A stretch of DNA of 64,000 nt from Ceratotherium simum simum (taxonomy: Eukaryota > Chordata > Mammalia > Perissodactyla > Rhinocerotidae): contig NW_004454175.1 in the NCBI RefSeq assembly GCF_000283155.1, positions 8,206,116 to 8,270,115 of the forward strand. Reading direction: 5' to 3'. The notes under the pieces were generated by a model, which was not told the DNA's origin, ran no database searches, and saw only the letters and a program-made list of their open reading frames with translations. Positions 22,071-33,877 of the stretch are shown here, piece after piece; within the stretch, counting starts at the first letter, position 1, and every line of letters starts with the position of its first letter. The position numbers were made by a program, and so were the translations under genes.

Positions 22071-23088
22071 CTTCTCTTTACCTATTCAGATAGAATCTAT
22101 TTTCCAACCAAGTTCAAGCTAACCTACTCCAGGAAAATTTTCTTAGCCACTTTGGCACTTCTTGATTTTCTCTACAATTTATGAATTCTGTTTATTGTTT
22201 AGTGTGTGTAACTATTTTTTAAACGTCAAGTTTATTGACATATAACTTACGTAATTAAAAAAAATCATTCTTAGATGTACAGATCAATGAGTTTTACCAA
22301 ATGTATACAGTCACATAATGATCACTACAGTAAAGACCTACAATATTTTCATCACCCCTAAAAGTTGCATCATTGCCCTTTTCCATCAATTCTCGGAATC
22401 CCTACTACTAGTCCTTGGCAACCACTGATGTGTTTTTTGTCCCCATAGTTTTGTTTTTCTAAAATGTGATATAAATGGAAACATAAAGTCTGTAGCCTTT
22501 TTTGGCTACCTTCTTTCACTAAGCGCAATGCTTGTAAGACTCACTCATGTCGTTAAATGTATCAGAAGTTTGTTACTTTTTATTGTTGAATAATATTCCT
22601 TTGTATGGATGAATCACAATGTGTTTATTCCCCAGCTGATGGACATTCACGTACACGTCTATGTGTGGGTGTATGACTTTATTTCTCTCACATAAATGCC
22701 TAGGAATGGAATGGTTGGATTACATATAGGTGTAAGTTTAAATTTTTAAGAAACTGTTAAACTTTTTTCCAAAGTGATTGTACTATTTTGCCTTCTCAAT
22801 AGCAATATTTGAGTTCCAGTACCTCCACATCATCACCAACGCTTAATATAGTCATCCCTCTTAACTTTAGCCAATTTAATAGTTGTATAGTGATATCTCA
22901 TTGTGGTTTTAATTTGCATTTTGCTAATGATGAATGCTTCTAATGCCATGAGGATCCTTTCATGTGCTTGTTTGCCCTTTGTATATCTTCTTTGGAGAAG
23001 TGTCCTCAAATTTTTTTCCCATTTTTCAATTGGGTTATTTTTCTTTTCTTGTTTTTAAATAGAGTTTTTAGAATTCTTTATATATTCA

Positions 23089-23285
23089 TTTTTTTTTTTT
23101 TTTTTGCTGAGGAAAATTCACCCTGAGCTAACATCCATTGCCAATCTTCCTCTTTTAGTATGTGAGCCACCACCACAGCGTGGCCACTGACAGACGAGTA
23201 GAGTAGGTCCACGCCCAGGAACTGAACCCAGGCTGCTGAAGTGGAATGTGCTGAACTTAACCACTAGGCCACCGGAGCTGGCCCT
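23089..23285 (-). mobile_element. ERE-type SINE, antisense, older short form
   Basis: Minus strand: gggccagctccggtggccta, a head with ggttaagttcagcacattc, a decayed B box (gggttcagttcctggg), cgtggacctactctactcgt, gaggaagattggcaatggat and a poly-A tail (T-run on plus, 23,089-23,105). It lies inside the antisense L1. Its more diverged head compared with the copy at 24,191 fits an older subfamily. Target duplication not clear (tatattc against tgtattc). Confidence 0.85.
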
Positions 23286-24174
23286 GTATTCTTGATATAA
23301 GTTCTTTTTCACATTGATGATTTGCAAATATTTTCTCCTTCCCCATGGTATCTTTTCATTCTTTTACCAATGTCTTTCAAAAAGCCGAAGTTTGTTTTTG
23401 TTTTTTTAAAGTTTTGATGATGTAAGAAATATTTGCCTAATTCAAGATCACTAAGCTTTTCTACTATGATTTCTTCAAGACACTTTATAGATTTTGGTTT
23501 CATATTTAAGTCTATGATCCATTTTGAGTTATTTTACATATTATGTGAGGTACTGATAGGAGTTTATTCTATTTTTGTACATAGATATCCAACTTTTAGG
23601 AGCACCATTTGTTGAAAAGGCTATTATTTCTCCACTGAATTGCTTTTGTACCTCTGTGACAAAAGTCAATTTTTCATGTATGTGTGGGTCAATTTATGGG
23701 CTCTATCCTATTTAATTTTTCGATTTTTCTACCTAACACTGATACCACACTGTCTTGATTACTGTAGCTTTTAATAATTCCGGAAATCAGGTGGTATTAA
23801 TCACCAAATTTACTCTTCTTTTGAAGTTGTTTTGGCTAATAGGCCCTTCCCATTTACATATGAATTTTAGAATAAAATTTTTATGCTCTACAAGAAAAGC
23901 CTCTTGACATTATGATTGGGATTGTATTGAATCTATAGAACAATTTTTGGTGAACTGACTGACCCATAAACATGATATACCCATAATTATGGTATGCCTC
24001 CCCATTTATTTATGACTTCTTTAATTTCTCTCTATGCTTTATAGTTTTTAATGTATGGAGCTTGCACATTATTTATCAGACTTATCTTAAATATTTTATA
24101 ATTTTTGTTTCTATTATAAACATTATGTATCCTACCACCTTACTAAACTCACTTATTAGTTCTAGGAGTCTTTT

Positions 24175-24190
24175 AAAATAAATTCAGTCA
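24175..24190. repeat. Target-site duplication, left copy
   Basis: aaaataaattcagtca, exactly repeated at 24,519-24,534. Confidence 0.92.
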
Positions 24191-24518
24191 TGGGCCGGCC
24201 CTGTGGCTTAGCGGTTGAGTGTGCGCGCTCCGCTACTGGCGGCCCAGGTTCGGATCCCGGACGCGCAACGACGCACCGTTTCTCCCGCCATGCTGAGGCC
24301 GCGTCCCGCATACGGCAACTAGAGGGATGTGCAACTGCGACGTGCAACTATCTACTGGGGCTTTGGGGGGGGAAAGGAGGAGGATTGGCAATAGATGTTG
24401 GCTCAGAGCCGGTCTTCGTCAGCAAAAAGAGGAGGATTAGCACGGATGTTAGCTCAGGGCTGATCTTCCTCACAAAATAAAAAAAAATAAAAAATAAAAA
24501 ATAAAAATAAAATAAAAT
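24191..24518 (+). mobile_element. ERE-type SINE, full-length composite, nested in L1
   Basis: Starts tgggccggccctgtggctta. A box tggcttagcgg and B box ggttcggatcc are intact. Next come catgctgaggccgcgtcccg, catacggcaactagaggga and actggggctttggggggg, then a second body with gaggaggattggcaatagat, ggctcagagccggtcttcgt and gatgttagctcagggctgat, and an A-rich tail of (aaaat)n and (aaaat/aaat) units to 24,518. An exact 16-bp target duplication flanks it. The 96-codon plus frame at 24,190-24,480 and the 61-codon minus frame are SINE by-products. The two intact Pol III boxes make this one of the best candidates here for residual transcription. Confidence 0.94.
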
Positions 24519-24720
24519 AAAATAAATTCAGTCAGAGTTTCTACACAGATGATTATGTGTTCTGCAAATAACAGATTTACTTCTTTCTCTGCCATGTAGA
24601 TATCTTTCTTTTTCTTGTCTTATTGCATTTGCTAGAATTTTCAGTACTGCACTAAATAGAAGTAGTGAGAGCAAACATCTTTATATTATTCTAGTTGGCG
24701 GTTCATCGTCTTTCCATATT

Positions 24721-25017
24721 TGGCTTCTTTTTGTACACCTTCATGTTTCACCTGTACTGACGTTTATTGATGGGCACATTGAAAATTGGTAGAAAGCATA
24801 TGGCCTCTATTGCTATGGATATCTAATAGTGAACACCATTTTGTTTATTGGTTGGCTGATTATATATCTTTTTTACATACAGGATGGAAGAAAAGTAGGT
24901 TGTAAAACAGAGATATTGTGAGGCAGTCTCTTTAAGAAATCACTTTAGTAATTACAAAAATATTTAATTAATCAAATATTAAAGGCTAACTTATCTAAGA
25001 AGACTGAGAATACCTAG
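24721..25017. other. Unassigned sequence
   Basis: No element or gene recognised between the two L1 pieces. Confidence 0.35.
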
Positions 25018-25125
25018 TGCTGGCAATGAGGTAGGGAGCAGCTTGGAACTTATTATATATTGTAAGAATACAAAATGGTCAAGTCACTGTGGAAAATAGT
25101 TCAGCACTTTCTTATGAAGTAATGC
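25018..25125 (+). mobile_element. L1 LINE ORF2 fragment, sense
   Basis: gtgctggcaatgaggtaggg, gaacttattatatattgtaa, gaatacaaaatggtcaagtc and cactgtggaaaatagttcag correspond to the L1 stretch that encodes the end of ORF2. Only about 110 bp; decayed. Confidence 0.6.
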
Positions 25126-25854
25126 TCTCCAAGCCCAGCTTCAAGGACTGATTCCATTAGAGAGAAAGATCACACAGCTGAAAAACTTTATGGGATGGAC
25201 TCTGGGGCAGAAGCAGGATGCGTTAGTGCCCAGGCAATTAAATATGCCACAGAATAGGGGAGAGAAGCATTCTTCCCACAGTTTCAAGGACTACCATTTG
25301 GTTTCAGAGAGAATTCTGGGGAATTCCGTGTTAGGAGCACCGAGAGAGCACCTCCCAGCAAACACAGCACCATTTCCACTGGGGACACTGGCAATAGAGG
25401 CCTGGCAAGGCTCTGCTCACAAATGACTTCACAAGCAGTAAAAATTGACCAAGCAATCAAGGACCAGAAGAATCTGAAAGTTGTTTGTGAGTTTGGAGGA
25501 AACATCCTGGTGTTTCTCAGCACTGACTGAGCGAGGCTCGAAATGTAGCTGGAGGACTGTGCTAGGCAGGTGCATCTGAGAGTCAGTGATATTATACATG
25601 GGTTATCATGGAATAAAGATGCAATGTCACATTATCCTAATTCATCCTTATGAACAATAGAGTAACAGACGACCCTCATACAAAAATGAGGTAATGTATA
25701 TGGTCAAACTTTGAAAAAATGCAATGTTTTATAAAGTCACAATGCATTACTTATACTGATGTATTAGTTTATACGCATTTAAAGTTTTACAAAGAGTGTT
25801 CATATATTTTTATCATTTGACTAAATAAATAACTATTAAGTAAGCAAACAGAAA
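25126..25854. other. Unassigned sequence with small open frames
   Basis: A slightly GC-richer patch (25,130-25,570) holds a 78-codon plus frame at 25,190-25,426. A separate 35-codon plus frame at 25,423-25,530 starts Met-Thr-Ser-Gln and ends Ser-Thr-Asp. Neither matches a family I know. A decayed repeat or processed pseudogene is possible but not shown. Confidence 0.35.
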
Positions 25855-26000
25855 TTATTATTTCTATTTTACAAGAAAGGAACTCAGATTCAAAGGGAAT
25901 GAGTGATTTGTCCAAGACCACACATTTGGTAAGTGCCCCAACGAGACTGAGTCTTTTGAATTCTAATCTAAAGTTCTTTTCATTCTACTAAGCTCATCAC
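25855..26000 (-). mobile_element. MIR SINE relic, antisense
   Basis: tttctattttacaagaaagg, aactcagattcaaagggaat, gtccaagaccacacatttgg and ttctaatctaaagttctttt follow the reverse-complemented MIR order. Confidence 0.7.
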
Positions 26001-26864
26001 ATTAAGAATAAATTTGCAATGCCAATTTTATTAATAGCTAACAATATTTGTAAAAAGATGGCTAGAGTCTTCACTTTGGGTTGGAGATTGAAAAGAGGAT
26101 ATTCAGAGAATCAGGAATGCAGAGTTTATTTTCAGTTTTTATTCTCTTTTCAAACTGTACATTAATAGATTATTATATATTGTACTTTTACTTCCAAGTA
26201 ACTATTATATAGACCGCACACTCTAAATACATTAACACATTTCAAAGTTATCTGAATTGGGTATTATTAATTGTTTAAAGTCAGAGGTAGAAATATGGAT
26301 GTTTCTCTCATTCAGATCTGTGTTGGCTTAGTATTAAGGGAAAAGAATCTGCCAAATTGGATTGCAGCACTGCTGGATTGCAGTGCTCATTAAAAATAGT
26401 GAAAAATTACTTACATCCTTGTACAAGACATTAAGGATGGACATGTTTTCATTGTTCTTCCTCTGGCCAGCCAGTGTTTAGGTTTAAAAGGCTTGTATTT
26501 TGGTTTTATCTTGCTTCCAAATAATAAATTTCTGGTTTGGAGTTTAGACAAGTTTAGTTATGCAATGCATCTTAATACCTACATTTAAACATATTTTCAG
26601 GCTAACCAGATGTTAACTCTCTCATGCATTTATGCCTTATGACACTTGTAGTAATATGTGGCTCCAGAGTTCAGTTTTAAATATTTATGCTTAATTTTTT
26701 AAGAAGACAGATGCTCTTTGAACATTTATCACAAACTTTTTTAAAAAATTAGAGTATTATTTTATAAAACCATGATTTATTGAGCTAAGACATTCTGAAT
26801 AGTATCTTTCTCTCCACTCATGAGCCATCATCATCCACCTGAAAGGACCATTAGTTCACAAGCC
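26001..26864. other. Unassigned AT-rich sequence
   Basis: Includes a short direct repeat (ttggattgcagcactgctgg followed by attgcagtgctc near 26,360). No gene or family recognised. Confidence 0.35.
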
Positions 26865-28130
26865 AGTATGTTAATAAACATATATTGAATACCTACTATG
26901 TGCCAGGTACTCTGTATGGTGTGGCAGATTTTGAAATGAAAGGTGCAGTTCTCATTCTCATAGACTAGAAGTGCAGACTGACAAGTGCTCTGATAATCAC
27001 CATATAGGATGATAAGTGCTGTGACAAAGGAAAGCCCAGATTGCTGTGAAAAAAAAAAAAACAAATAAACAAGCATGTGGATCTTTCGATTCAAATGAGG
27101 TGGGAGAGTTTCCTGAGGGGATCTTTGGGGGTTATCCTTGAAAAAAGTACTGAAGTTATAGTAGGAGTTAGTTAAGTAAAGAAGGAATCCCAGGCATAAA
27201 GAACAACATATCCAAAGGCTTGGAGGCAGGCAAGAGCAGGAAGCCTGCGGTAACCTGCAAATCATTAGAGACAAGGGATCGTAAGGCCCCAGTGTGGTGT
27301 GGCAGCTGGTGATCCTGGAAGGCAGGAAGGGGCCATATGCACCATTAAGAAGTTTGGAATTTATTCAGAGGCTTGTGGGGGAGCCAGCAACCGATTTAAA
27401 GTAGGGAATTCCACTCCCACAGTACTGAAGCAAGATGGAAGATAAATCTAAGAGTGACTGGACTACAGAAGGGAAACTGAGGCTATTTTGTTACCCAAGT
27501 GAGGAACATGAGAAGGCAGCGAGGGTGGAGAGGAGGGGCTTGATGGGTGATGGGATGTGATGATGAGAGAGGGAGATGCTAGGACTTAGGAAACTGGGAG
27601 AGATTAGTGAGCATCACCATGATAGTGGCCATGACAGTTTGGCTGAGAGAAATGACGAGTTCAGTTCTAAGAACCCCAAACATGTGGTGCTTATGGGATC
27701 CAAGTGAAAATGCCCAGAAGGAAGTAGGACACTCAGGAGAGACATCTGAAGTGGTGACACATACTTGAAATTCATCAGAATGAAGGCGGAGGAGGGTCTG
27801 GAGTTGAGCCCTGGATCTGTACTTCTGCTAAGTGTCCATAAGTGATTCCAAAGCAGGCTGCTTAGAGTAACACATGCAGTAATAAAGAATAGTTGAAGCT
27901 GTTGATGTGGATAAACATCTCCAGAAGACTTTATAAAGAGAAGGAAAGGGCATTAAATACAGAACCATGAAAATAATAATATTTAAAGGTCAACCAAGAG
28001 AAGACGAACATTGTAAGGAGAAAGTGAAAAGAACCAGCAGTGAGGCAGCTGAGAGAAAAAACAGCAAGGAAGGATGCATCCGAATATAATAAAGCCAGTG
28101 CTCCTGAAGATTAAGTCCAGAAAGAAAATT
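26865..28130 (-). mobile_element. L2 LINE relic, antisense, 3' end into ORF2
   Basis: Plus strand: tattgaatacctactatgtg, ccaggtactctg, gaaaggtgcagttctcattc, aggatgataagtgctgtgac, gtaggagttagttaagtaaa, aatcccaggcataaagaaca, ccaaaggcttggaggcagg and agtttggaatttattcagag. Then come ttcagttctaagaacccca and gagttgagccctggatctg further 5' in L2 terms. This is the reverse complement of L2 from its 3' terminus into the ORF2 region. A 147-codon minus frame (26,831-27,274) overlaps it but keeps no recognisable domain. A 13-base A run at 27,049 interrupts the L2 alignment. Confidence 0.78.
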
Positions 28131-28189
28131 CTGAAAACTACTGATGAAATTTGGTAACTGAGGGAATTAGGGATGTTAATGAGACCAGT

Positions 28190-28335
28190 ATGGATACGAT
28201 TATTCCCAATTTATGGATTGATGAAATAAGATTCAGGGAGTATAAATCAGATACTCCAGGCCACATAAAAAGCAAGGCTGGGAATCAAATACAGGATTTT
28301 CTGGCCACAATATGATTTTTCTTTTACTTACACCA
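28190..28335 (-). mobile_element. MIR SINE relic, antisense
   Basis: gattattcccaatttatgga, gattcagggagtataaatca, ccaggccacataaaaagcaa and ggctgggaatcaaatacagg follow the reverse-complemented MIR order. Confidence 0.7.
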
Positions 28336-30995
28336 GTTTCTCAAACTTTTAAAACCTCCCCCTGCCTTTCACAAACATGAAAATCTCGCCCCCACACTCC
28401 CAGCTGATCTAATATGTCCCCTCAATATAAATCACTATAATCTGTATATTCTCACTAGCCAAGAATTTCAAGCCCTATAGTTTGTAATATAAATCAAAAC
28501 ATATTTATTTGCAGATACAAAATTACAACGCCAACTGTGTTCTTTCCAACCTACACACACTTCCCTACCCCAGTAGCCCCCTACTGAAAATCAGTACACC
28601 ACACCAAGCTATTCCCTGGCCTAACTTGTCCTAATGTTGCTTCACATGGAGAAATGATCCCTACCGTTTGCCATTTTTTAGTATCTTTTTAGTGATACTA
28701 AAAAGATTTCAAAAGATTGACAGTGTTATATACATAAATCTATGCAATCAAAAAACAAGTTTTCACAGAAAGCATTGATAGGCGGTAGGAAGGCTCTTTC
28801 CCAGAAAACCAAATGCTGCAGTAGTAGCATGCTGGTTTCACACTCTCCCTGGAACTCTCATTTTGATGCCCACATGACAATCATGTGAATGAAAACCTCA
28901 CCCACAGGACCGAGGCTGCTGTCAAATGCTCACTTCTGTGACATAGAGACTCCAGGGGAAGAGTAATGTCTTTGTAGCGACATGATGATTCTTTGTGGCT
29001 TCTAAAATTTGTAGAACACTAGTGGTCCTAATTTTCTCTGGAGTCACCTCCAATTCCATTCCATAGGGTACGGGCTTTTCTGTCTTCCCTTCATTCGTAT
29101 AACCTTTAAGAAGACTCTGTTCAGCCCACATTTATTTCAGTGTGTCTTAGCATTCTCAACATGAATTACTCATTATCCTAGTCTCTTAGTCACTTTTCCC
29201 AGGTAAATATAAATGCATTCAGAACTGCCTTTGAGAATGAATATTTTCTTTTCACTCCATCGCCCCCTCTCTCATTTTATCTTTCATGCCTTTATGTCCT
29301 GAAAGTGCAAGGTTATTCTCATCATGTATTCATTTTCCTGTTTTGATAATTTTTAATTTTGCCCCCCTAAAAAATGATGCAATATGTCTCTTATCCCAGG
29401 ATAAAATGATTCTTTTTGGTTTTTGTAAGGGGATCTGCTGGTTCCAAATCTCAACAGAATTATATAGAGTTAGCAGAAAAACCAACAACATCTAATCTTT
29501 GCATAATCTAAACATATTCCACCAGGTCTTTATTGATATTATGATTAAACAAACACTTTTATCTATGACATTGTTAATAAAAGTCTTAGTTATCAAAGGA
29601 GATGTTTTTAAAAAGGTTTTAAAAATAGATTAATCCTAAATCCTAGCTTAACCTTTTCTTTTCTGGGCTTAAGTTAATCAACAAATTTAAAAAATGCTCA
29701 CTATGGTCATGCCCTTAATTTTGCATTTTACATCTATTCATATTTGCAGTAGTTGTAACTTTATTTACTCCTATACTTCTATATCAAAGCTACTTTGCTT
29801 AAACAGTTAGCATAAAATGCATTAAAAGGGTAATAGCATTGTATACTACATTTACTCCAACGGCAACCAACCTAAGGGATAATTGTCCCCAAGCAGATTT
29901 TCTGATGGCTCAAAGGGACAATATGAGAAGTGAGAAGGATGCTTAAGCCCTCTTCCTTCTTCTCTTAGCTGAGTCATCCATATCTGTACAGCCGTTCTTT
30001 AGAATCCGCCAGAATGACTTCAGCTCCTGCAGACAAGCACAACAACCCACCAAAGAGCACAAAAAAACGTAGTTCCTTCAAAAATTGGCATGACAGTGAA
30101 TAAGTATGATGCACGTTGTTTAATTGGCATGCAATGGGATTATTTTCTTCAGTATTAAACCATGAAATTCTGCATATTTATTCAGTTTCTACAGGATTTT
30201 GACACTATATCAAAACAAGAAGCAGCTTTCGACTTTCAAATTTCTTTCTTCTGTTAAAGATTATATACTCTGCCATTGGTCTGCATTCTCTTGGTGGACT
30301 TAACTGGTAGGCTCTGTATTGCCTATACTCATTGCCTTTCATTCACCAAAGATCTATAAAATAAGGGCCAGCTGGAAGACATACAAGTTGTGTTGGCTCA
30401 GGGTGAAGACTGGACAAGTATAGTAATTGTTTAGTTAATAAATATTCAATGTTCTGAACGAAGTTTGGTATTGATACTGATACTATACTTATGACAACAT
30501 AACTCAATATGGGAGGCTCTTGTCTATTTTCTTTGTTATTATTTCCTGAGAGCCAAGAAAGAGCTTGTTGGTTTAGTAGATTATCTGAGTGGATGCAAGT
30601 GTGCAGACCACAGCTTGTATGTGCTTATGCAGCAGATGCCTACGTAACATGCCAGATCCTCAGTGAGGTGCTGGGATACAAGGTTTCTGTCTTCATGCAG
30701 GCCACATTGACCAGGAGGAAACTTGAAAGAAAAACACAGCTTTACACAGGCTTAAGAAATATTTTAAATAACTATTATGTTTTAAAACTGTATTGTAAAT
30801 CCAAATAAGAATAAAAGAACAATATTTTCTGGAACTGAAGAAACAGGTTTTGTTTTTTTTTAAGTTTGTAGTTATCTTTGTTAACTTAATAAATAGATAT
30901 TATTAACCATAACTGGGAATTTGCTTTGAATTCACTATTTTGGAGAGTCAATGAAACTAGCTTCTTAAAAATTAACTGTTGTTTTTAGTATCAAA
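28336..30995. other. Unassigned AT-rich sequence
   Basis: About 2.7 kb in which I recognise no repeat family. Open frames of 60-99 codons (for example 30,509-30,808) have no domain features and look random. A small hairpin lies at 28,683-28,707. Confidence 0.4.
28683..28707. repeat. Short perfect hairpin, 11-bp arms
   Basis: atctttttagt, a 3-base loop gat, then actaaaaagat. It is followed by no T-run and has no gene beside it, so it is not read as a terminator. Confidence 0.85.
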
Positions 30996-31011
30996 TCACC
31001 TTCCCTGTGTT
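30996..31011. repeat. Target-site duplication, left copy
   Basis: tcaccttccctgtgtt, exactly repeated at 31,313-31,328. Confidence 0.93.
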
Positions 31012-31312
31012 TTGTTTTTTTTTTTCTTTGTGAGGGAGATCAGCCTTGAGCTAACATCCGTGCTAATCCTCCTCTTTTTGCTGAGGAAGACCGGCTCTGA
31101 GCTAACATCCATTGCCAATCCTCCTCCTTTTTTCCCTCCCCAAAGCCCCAGTAGATAGTTGTATGTCATAGTTGCACATCCTTCTAGTTGCTGTATGCGG
31201 GACACGGCCTCAGCATGGCGGGAGAAGCGGTGCGTGGGTGCGCGCCCGGGATCCGAACCCGGGCCGCCAGTAGTGGAGCATGCGCACTTAACCACCAAGC
31301 CACCGGGCCGGC
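31012..31312 (-). mobile_element. ERE-type SINE, full-length composite, antisense
   Basis: On the minus strand: gccggcccggtggcttggtg, B box gggttcggatcccgggcgcg, ctgaggccgtgtcccgcata, cagcaactagaaggatgtgc, actggggctttggggaggg, gaggattggcaatggatgtt and gatgttagctcaaggctgat, then an A-rich tail (T-run on plus at 31,012-31,024). An exact 16-bp target duplication flanks it. A 120-codon minus frame (30,996-31,358) and a 62-codon plus frame are SINE by-products. Architecture as at 24,191 and 54,731. Confidence 0.94.
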
Positions 31313-31328
31313 TCACCTTCCCTGTGTT

Positions 31329-32125
31329 CTTAGCTAACTTCAATTGAACAAGGTGCAAATGGGCTACTTATTACAAAAGACTCTTCTTACATATAAAGTT
31401 ACACATATCATTTGACACTGTATCTTGACAGTTTATAATAGCAGATTCGCTATCACTTTGTGACTCCTTTGTCTTCCTGGGATCTGATCTCCAAGTTTCT
31501 ACCCTAAACCCAAAGTGTCCCACATGTAAATCATTTCATATCTGAAAAATATTGTGTTCTCTATCACTACCAGATATACAATCTGTAATCATTAGTTAAA
31601 TAACAATTTATCTTAATATTTACACATTCAATCTCTTGCTATAGGCTGTAATAAAGTGCTTTGAGAAAAATAAATCTGTTTTCTATGAGAAGCAAAAAAT
31701 AGCATTTAGGGCAAATGACTGCTAATGACTTCTGTGTGACTATTAACTTACAGCAGATAGATGTTTTGCATGTTGAATGAGATATAAAACCAAGATGCTC
31801 ATTAAAAATGACAGTAATGACATTTTCCAGTAAGAGCATTTACTGATGCCCTCTGACTGGATTCCAGTTATGAGACCACAGCCAGAATTTCCAAGTTCTC
31901 CTGTAGTTCCAATTGGCATACTTCTCCACATCTTGCTTATTTCTCTGTGAAGGGACATGGTGTCCCATTTTTACAAGCTCTAAACTCTCCCCAAGGCAAT
32001 GTGTTGGAGTGAGCCTGAAGATTTTAGTTACAAATCAACATGTGGCTATAAAAATCACTTTTCCTTCCCAAATCTTAGCATACACACACAAAAGAGATTT
32101 TTAAGAAAGTTAGCTGGTGCATTAA
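31329..32125. other. Unassigned AT-rich sequence
   Basis: Short frames of 60-70 codons on both strands; nothing recognisable. Confidence 0.35.
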
Positions 32126-32255
32126 TTCTTTAGTTCATTCATACAAAAACGTTGAGTTTCTATTAGGTGCCAGGCACTGTGCTAATGGTTTTCAGTGATT
32201 AAAAGAAGAAGGAAAAAATGTGGTCAGTATCCTGCTGTATGGACCTACCATGAGA
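32126..32255 (-). mobile_element. L2 LINE 3' tip, antisense
   Basis: gtttctattaggtgccaggc, actgtgctaatggttttcag and a following aaaatgtggtcagtatcct block match the reverse-complemented L2 3' terminus. Confidence 0.55.
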
Positions 32256-32734
32256 GAGAAAAGGTGTAAAGAAGGGAGTCTTTATTACTTTGATAGTGTT
32301 TCTTTGATTTTAACTACATTACTGAAAATCTGTTTTTTCATTTATGGAATGAAGATGTTGAACTTTATAGTGGTTTTTCAAATTATTCCCCTAAGACTTG
32401 ACTCTGGGAAGATTCTTTGGGACTCCCTCAGAAAGTACCTCGAACTGAGAATTGCGCAAGGCCAGCCCCTGTCCCTAATCTCTTTGATAGAGCTCTTTAA
32501 ACTTGCCCGGTTTACATATTTGAGCTGCCAGTTAAATTTTTAGTTGAAGGAAGAGTTTCAAGGCTAAGAACCAATTTATAAGCCTCTAGGCTAGATAACA
32601 TTTTAGGTTCTCTTGCAGGTTAGCCATTCATGCATTCTAGGAAATGTTGTTTTAGTCTGGCTTTATAATTTCAAAGTAATTATTTTTAGAAGAAACGTTT
32701 GCTGGTCTGTCACTAATCATTGGAAGTAAGAGCT
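32256..32734. other. Unassigned sequence
   Basis: Carries most of a 107-codon plus frame (32,220-32,543) that begins in the L2 tip. No domain seen. Confidence 0.35.
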
Positions 32735-32930
32735 CCCAAGTCATACTGCACTTTGAATCCCTTCATGCCACTCACCAGCTGTGTGATCTTGGGCAAGTTA
32801 GGTTTTCTTCCTAAACCTCTTTTATAAAAGGAGACAAGAGTAGAACCTACGTCACTAGGATTAACTTCAATATCATATGGAAACTGCTTACTATGGTGTT
32901 GGGCACACAGTAAGCCACAGAATCAATCCC
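32735..32930 (+). mobile_element. MIR SINE relic, sense
   Basis: cactttgaatcccttcatgc, cactcaccagctgtgtgatc, ttgggcaagttaggttttct and tggtgttgggcacacagtaa, in MIR order with the well-conserved core. Confidence 0.78.
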
Positions 32931-33858
32931 AGACTCCACAGTTTCCTGGATGTTACAAGCTGAATTCATTTCTCATGATCCAAAATCTCTGCTACACAAG
33001 TAAAAAGTTATGTGATTCACCAATATTTTTCATTTTCATCTTGATGGAATTTTCATTTGAGACACTTTATAAAGTTCAGAATACTTTATAAAGTTTAGTG
33101 AAAACATTTGTAGAACACTCCAGTACAGTAGATAGGTGAAACTATATTCTTTTCTTCCTATTATTTTTATTTTAGAAAAGAAATTATAAAGTAGATAAAT
33201 TAAAGGGCTTCTCAGAAATCAATAAATAACTAGGCTTTAGACCCAGAAATTAAATCAGAGTCTACATTCCATGAAAATAATATTGTAACTACGTGAGTTA
33301 GTAAAATTTTGAACTACATTTAGTTCCTACAAAATAAATTCTAGTTGAACTTCTAAGAGTGCTTAATATTCTGAGTGTTATGCATAATACAGCAATTGTT
33401 ATAAAAAGCTGTGAGTCTTTTCTGATTTATTACAAAATAAAGCAAATATTATTTTACCCTGAAGAGTTTTAACAAACAAATCTAAAATAAATGGCTTTGT
33501 AAAACTTTTGGATTTGTAAACCAGTTAAAGCAGCAGAAAATAAAGATATTCCAAGAAGATGTGTATAAATAAAGAACAGGAAAACACACCCAGTTCTCTC
33601 TTCTTTGTGAGCAATTAAAAATATTCATTTAATGTCAATGCTGGTTAATATAGCTAATGATTTTATGGGGGAAAAAAAACAACTCCCATTTTCCCTCCCT
33701 AAATAAGAAATTAGCTCTTTCTCTCTTTGGTAGAGATTCAGTCACAAAGTCAAAAAAAGAAGTTCTCTACTAGAGAAGTAATAATTAAAATAGTGAGCAT
33801 TTTTCTAAGAAGGAAGATAGGGACAATTAGGAAGTTCAACTTAGGCTGGAGCCAGGCC

Positions 33859-33877
33859 AAAAAAAAAATTTTTTTTT
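33859..33877. repeat. A10T9 tract
   Basis: Ten A followed by nine T, a near-symmetric homopolymer pair that disfavours nucleosomes. No element boundary is visible at it. Confidence 0.9.

Larger units (their letters stand above)
22205..24720 (-). mobile_element. L1 LINE 3' region, antisense, with two nested ERE SINEs
   Basis: The plus strand carries the reverse complement of an old mammalian L1 over about 2 kb: caagtttattgacatataac, caaccactgatgtgtttttt, ttgttgaataatattccttt, gtgatatctcattgtggttt, tgtatatcttctttggagaa, ccattttgagttattttaca, ggagcaccatttgttgaaaa, cactgtcttgattactgtag and gattgggattgtattgaatc. These run from the 3' UTR into the ORF2 C-terminal part. The coding frame is fully broken. 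ERE SINEs interrupt it at 23,089-23,285 and 24,191-24,518; L1 resumes after each. Confidence 0.88.

Noticed and set aside
24190..24480. 96-codon plus-strand frame
   Set aside because: Entirely inside an ERE SINE. Similar frames occur in other copies of the family (for example 30,996-31,358 minus).
28683..28707. Intrinsic terminator
   Set aside because: A hairpin with no U-tract and no gene, in a eukaryotic genome, so the bacterial concept does not apply.
30509..30808. 99-codon plus-strand frame with hydrophobic start
   Set aside because: Looks superficially like a signal peptide but has no recognisable mature domain and lies in AT-rich unassigned sequence.
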